Shown here piece by piece: positions 14,068 to 16,555 of a stretch of DNA of 16,555 nucleotides. Location: contig CAMLPZ010000061.1 of the NCBI GenBank assembly GCA_946482045.1, positions 1 to 16,555 on the forward strand, given 5' to 3'. The notes under the pieces are model-generated. The model was given only the letters and a program-made list of their open reading frames with translations. It was not told the origin of the DNA and made no database searches. Source of the stretch: an uncultured Asticcacaulis sp. Lineage in GTDB: Bacteria > Pseudomonadota > Alphaproteobacteria > Caulobacterales > Caulobacteraceae. Made by a program: the position numbers and the translations under genes. Positions within the stretch are counted from its first letter, which is position 1; each line of letters begins with the position of its first letter.

Positions 14068-14104
14068 TTTGACCTTCGGTGCTCAAATGATAGCTTTGGT
14101 CAAA
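14068..14104. promoter_or_regulatory. Inverted repeat TTTGACC-N23-GGTCAAA upstream of the VOC gene
   Basis: Two perfect 7-base arms (14068-14074 and 14098-14104). The left arm contains a possible -35, TTGACC, with a weak TAGCTT 16 bases on, so the repeat would bracket a promoter. The right arm ends 8 bases before the Shine-Dalgarno GGGAGG. Operator function is inferred. Confidence 0.3.
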
Positions 14105-14126
14105 ACGATATTGGGAGGACGTTGTG

Positions 14127-15050
14127 ATGCTTCGTACGTGGTGCTGCGCAGTGCTTGCGGGTTTGGTCGCCATGTCTGGGGCGGCGGTGGCATCGCCCAA
14201 GCGTCCCGCCATCACGGGCGTGTCCCATATCGCTGTTTATGCCGCCGACCCCGTCGCCAGCGAACGCTTCTATACGCAAGGTTTGGGCGCGGTGAAAACG
14301 GCCGATCCTGAAAACACAGCCGGCGTACGCTATGCCTTTTCCGATACGCAGTCGGTTGAAATCCTGCCGAGGCCGGACGACAGCATCAATCGCCTCGACC
14401 ATATTTCCTTTGTGACAACAGATGCCGAGGCGTTGCGCGCCTATCTGGCGTCACGCAATCAGGCAGTGCCGAACACCGTGTCCAAAGGCACCGACGGCAG
14501 CCGCTATTTCTCGCTGCTTGATCCGGAAGGCAATCGCGTCGAGTTCGTCCAGCCGCCAAAGTCACCGGCACATGTCGCCGCCAAGCCCATATCGGGCCAC
14601 ATCATCCATGTCGGGCTGATCCTGCATGACCGTGCCCGCGCCGACGCCTTCTATCGCGACATCCTCGGTTTCAGACCCTATTGGTATGGCGGTTTCGAAG
14701 AGGACAAGCCAACCTGGGTATCGCTGCAGGTGCCGGATGGCACCGATTGGATCGAATATATGCTGGTCGAGCCCAAGGACGGTCGCGGCATCCCGGATGG
14801 GATGAGCCAGAAGACCGCCGGCATTCTCAACCATTTTGCCCTGGGCGTGCCGGATATCCGCCAGACCTATACGCGATTGTGGAACGAGGGGCGGCTGGAG
14901 GGCCAGGATGAGCTGCCCAAGATCGGCCGCGATGCCAAATGGCAACTCAACCTCTATGACCCTGACGGTACGCGCGCCGAAGTCATGGAACTGAAGGCTA
15001 TCGGTAAACCGTGCTGCTCGCCCTTCACGGCCGCCGATCCTGTAAAGTAA
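14127..15050 (+). CDS. Exported two-domain VOC (glyoxalase/extradiol-dioxygenase fold) protein
   Basis: A 307-residue protein with a signal peptide at 1-22 (MLRTWCCAVLAGLVAMSG, cleavage after AVA). It has two full VOC domains, about 30-143 and 157-290. Each has the three metal-ligand positions of the superfamily: H34 (VSHIAVY), H92 (DHISFV) and E139 (NRVEFV) in the first; H161 (IIHVGLIL), H236 (NHFALGV) and E285 (RAEVMEL) in the second. Both could therefore bind a divalent metal. The superfamily includes glyoxalases, dioxygenases and epimerases, and the reaction cannot be chosen here. The C-terminus holds a Cys pair (KPCCSP). GGGAGG is 8 bases before the ATG at 14127; a GTG at 14124 is less well spaced. 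It sits alone between the nusG terminator and the rplK promoter, so it is not part of the ribosomal operon. Confidence 0.88.
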   Translation: MLRTWCCAVLAGLVAMSGAAVASPKRPAITGVSHIAVYAADPVASERFYTQGLGAVKTADPENTAGVRYAFSDTQSVEILPRPDDSINRLDHISFVTTDAEALRAYLASRNQAVPNTVSKGTDGSRYFSLLDPEGNRVEFVQPPKSPAHVAAKPISGHIIHVGLILHDRARADAFYRDILGFRPYWYGGFEEDKPTWVSLQVPDGTDWIEYMLVEPKDGRGIPDGMSQKTAGILNHFALGVPDIRQTYTRLWNEGRLEGQDELPKIGRDAKWQLNLYDPDGTRAEVMELKAIGKPCCSPFTAADPVK

Positions 15051-15068
15051 GGCCTTGCCATTAAGCCT

Positions 15069-15097
15069 TGCCTTTTCTGGGGAAAACCGATATAGGC
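15069..15097 (+). promoter_or_regulatory. rplK: Promoter of rplK-rplA
   Basis: TTGCCT (15069-15074), exactly 17 bases, TATAGG (15092-15097), followed by CCGCGC. The hexamers and spacing are identical to those of the rpsF operon. Transcription would start near 15104, giving a leader of about 88 bases. Confidence 0.72.
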
Positions 15098-15104
15098 CGC
15101 GCTC

Positions 15105-15120
15105 CTCTATTATAAGAGGA
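15105..15120 (+). other. Small hairpin at the start of the rplK leader
   Basis: CCTCT (15105-15109) pairs with AGAGG (15116-15120) around an AT-only 6-base loop. It lies at the predicted 5' end of the transcript and may stabilise it. No T-run follows. Confidence 0.35.
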
Positions 15121-15126
15121 ACAAAT

Positions 15127-15154
15127 CCGTGGGAGGGGTGACCCAAGACCACGG
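15127..15154 (+). promoter_or_regulatory. Candidate ribosomal protein L1-binding autoregulatory site in the rplK leader
   Basis: CCGTGG (15127-15132) pairs perfectly with CCACGG (15149-15154). Inside, GGG/CCC (15136-15138 with 15142-15144) forms a second helix with a TGA loop. The two helices are separated by an asymmetric internal loop: GAG on the 5' side, AAGA on the 3' side. Two short helices around a GAG / A-rich internal loop is the general layout of the L1 site in 23S rRNA and in L11-L1 operon leaders. L1 is known to repress its own operon in E. coli. The match was judged by eye from memory. Confidence 0.6.
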
Positions 15155-15191
15155 CTCAAACTGTGCCTTACTGGCACTCTAGGAGATATCA

Positions 15192-15620
15192 ATGGCTAAG
15201 AAAATCCTGGGCTATATCAAGCTCCAGGTGAAGGCCGGCTCTGCCACGCCTTCGCCCCCGATCGGCCCGGCTCTGGGTCAACGCGGCGTCAACATCATGG
15301 GTTTCTGTAAGGAATTCAACGCCCGTACCGAAAACGTCGAAAAAGGCACGCCGCTCCCGACCATCATCACGGTGTATCAGGACAAGTCGTTCACCTTCGT
15401 CACCAAGACGCCGCCGGCCACCTTCTTCATCAAGCAGGCCCTGAACCTGAAGTCCGGCTCGAAGCTGCCGGGCCGCGATTCGGCGGGCCAGATCACGCGC
15501 CAGCAACTGCGTGACATCGCTGAAAAGAAGATGAAGGACCTGAGCGCTCATGATCTCGACCAGGCGTCGAAGATCATCGAAGGCTCTGCTCGCTCCATGG
15601 GCCTGAGGATTGTCGACTAA
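15192..15620 (+). CDS. rplK: 50S ribosomal protein uL11
   Basis: A 142-residue protein that binds 23S rRNA at the GTPase-associated centre, forming the base of the ribosomal stalk. Family motifs are all present: [57 protein letters not shown], and the RNA-binding C-terminus ([38 protein letters not shown]). The length equals the E. coli protein. TAGGAGATATC gives a good Shine-Dalgarno 7-8 bases before the ATG. It is the first gene of the rplK-rplA unit. Its leader carries the putative L1 site described separately, so feedback by the product of the next gene is likely. Confidence 0.98.
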   Translation: MAKKILGYIKLQVKAGSATPSPPIGPALGQRGVNIMGFCKEFNARTENVEKGTPLPTIITVYQDKSFTFVTKTPPATFFIKQALNLKSGSKLPGRDSAGQITRQQLRDIAEKKMKDLSAHDLDQASKIIEGSARSMGLRIVD

Positions 15621-16309
15621 TGACCAAGATCGCAAAACGTATTCAGGCGTGGAACGCCGACTCGACCAAGATCTATCCGCTGACGGAAGCTCTGGGCGTC
15701 GTTAAGGCCAACGCCAAGGCCAAGTTCGACGAATCCGTCGAAATCGCCGTCAACCTGGGCGTCGACCCGCGTCACGCCGACCAGCAGGTCCGTGGCGTTG
15801 TCAACCTGCCCGCCGGCACCGGCAAGGACGTCCGCGTCGCCGTGTTCGCCAAGGACAAGAAGGCTGAAGAAGCTCTGGCCGCTGGCGCTGAAGTCGTTGG
15901 CGCCGAAGACCTGGTCGAAAAGATCCAGGGTGGCTTCATGGACTTCGACCGCGTCATCGCGTCTCCGGACATGATGGCCCTGGTCGGCCGCCTCGGTAAG
16001 GTGCTGGGCCCGCGCGGCCTAATGCCGAACCCGAAGGTCGGCACCGTCACCCCGAACGTCGCCCAGGCCGTCAAGGACGCCAAAAGCGGTGCGGTCGAGT
16101 TCCGCGTCGAAAAGGCCGGTATCGTTCACGTCGGCGTCGGCAAGGTGTCGTTCTCGACTGAAGACCTGGAACGCAACGTCAAGGCTCTGGTCGACGCGCT
16201 GGTCAAGGCCCGTCCGTCGGGCGCCAAGGGTCTCTATGTCAAGAAGATCTCGCTGTCTTCGACGATGGGCCCGGGCGTGAAGGTCGATACTTCCACGACG
16301 AACCTGTAA
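15620..16309 (+). CDS. rplA: 50S ribosomal protein uL1
   Basis: A 229-residue protein of the mobile L1 stalk, involved in moving deacylated tRNA out of the E site, and a translational repressor of its own operon in many bacteria. Conserved segments include [79 protein letters not shown] and [22 protein letters not shown]. The length is standard. The start codon shares one base with the rplK stop (TAATG), which implies translational coupling. A strong terminator follows 22 bases after the stop codon, so the usual next genes rplJ-rplL would be on another transcript. Confidence 0.98.
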   Translation: MTKIAKRIQAWNADSTKIYPLTEALGVVKANAKAKFDESVEIAVNLGVDPRHADQQVRGVVNLPAGTGKDVRVAVFAKDKKAEEALAAGAEVVGAEDLVEKIQGGFMDFDRVIASPDMMALVGRLGKVLGPRGLMPNPKVGTVTPNVAQAVKDAKSGAVEFRVEKAGIVHVGVGKVSFSTEDLERNVKALVDALVKARPSGAKGLYVKKISLSSTMGPGVKVDTSTTNL

Positions 16310-16331
16310 TTTCGGTTTCAAATCGAAAGTG

Positions 16332-16362
16332 AAAAGCCGCTCCTTTACGGGGCGGCTTTTTT
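16332..16362 (+). terminator. Intrinsic terminator of rplK-rplA
   Basis: AAAAGCCGCTCC (16332-16343) pairs with GGGGCGGCTTTT (16349-16360), 12 bp with one wobble and a 5-base loop. The T-run is 16357-16362. A textbook terminator. Confidence 0.95.
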
Positions 16363-16416
16363 ATTGCTTTGGAGTTTATCGGGTTGAAGCCAGTCTTTGG
16401 CCCGACCTCAGAAATT

Positions 16417-16547
16417 CCCCCTTCCGTCGCCGCTTCGCGTCGCCACCTTCCCCGTGAACGGGGAAGGAATTAGCTGAGTGCATTTCACTTCTTCTTTCCC
16501 CGTTTACGGGGAAGGTGGCATTTGCGGAGCAAATGACGGAAGGGGGG
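16417..16547. repeat. Nested palindromic intergenic repeat element
   Basis: About 130 bases with dyad symmetry. The outer arms CCCCCTTCCGTC (16417-16428) and GACGGAAGGGGG (16535-16546) are perfect 12-mers. The inner arms GCCACCTTCCCCGT (16442-16455) and ACGGGGAAGGTGGC (16506-16519) are perfect 14-mers. Between outer and inner arms each side has its own mini-hairpin (CGC-TTC-GCG on the left; ATTTGC-GGA-GCAAAT on the right). The inner arms can also fold locally (CCTTCCCC/GGGGAAGG at 16446-16467). No protein is encoded. It resembles multicopy palindromic intergenic elements; copy number cannot be seen here. Confidence 0.8.
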
Positions 16548-16555
16548 CTTTGCTA

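Noticed and set aside
16417..16547. CRISPR array or insertion-sequence end
   Set aside because: The arms are inverted and not direct repeats, and there is no transposase frame; it is treated as a palindromic repeat element.

Overview
The window looks like chromosomal DNA of an alphaproteobacterium in the Caulobacterales, most like Asticcacaulis/Caulobacter. The basis is moderately high GC, a 274-residue Caulobacter-sized flagellin, a large TonB-dependent receptor of the caulobacter/sphingomonad type, Tat-exported glycosidases, and the order tRNA-Trp, secE, nusG, rplK, rplA. Genus is an inference from family resemblance; no search could be run.

Left part (1-6130, all on the minus strand): a 3'-truncated dnaB, a TonB-dependent receptor, a single-domain cold-shock protein, and the rpsF-rpsR-rplI operon. 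Each transcription unit ends in a clear hairpin terminator. The receptor and the cold-shock gene lie between rplI and dnaB, which are neighbours in many bacteria.

Middle part (6180-12760): an accessory block. It holds a secreted GIN/DUF2807 repeat protein (+), an isolated flagellin (-), a Tat-exported GH43 glycosidase (+), a 664-residue DUF3857/transglutaminase-like protein without a signal peptide (+), and a Tat/lipoprotein GH10 xylanase (+). GH43 and GH10 together suggest attack on arabinoxylan, but the genes are separated by gaps and are not one operon.

Right part (12760-16555, all plus): tRNA-Trp, secE-nusG with a terminator, an exported two-domain VOC (glyoxalase/dioxygenase fold) protein, then rplK-rplA with a terminator, and finally a large nested palindromic intergenic repeat.

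The main non-coding signals are four. (1) The rpsF and rplK operons have matching promoter hexamers, TTGCCT-N17-TATAGG, and tRNA-Trp has a related candidate. (2) The rplK leader carries a compact two-helix element resembling an L1-binding autoregulatory site. (3) The rpsF leader can fold into a branched structure that may be an S6:S18 control element. (4) Several perfect inverted repeats precede accessory genes. I found no CRISPR array, insertion sequence, prophage or defence system. The window is largely housekeeping and polysaccharide-related, and I do not claim a new system.
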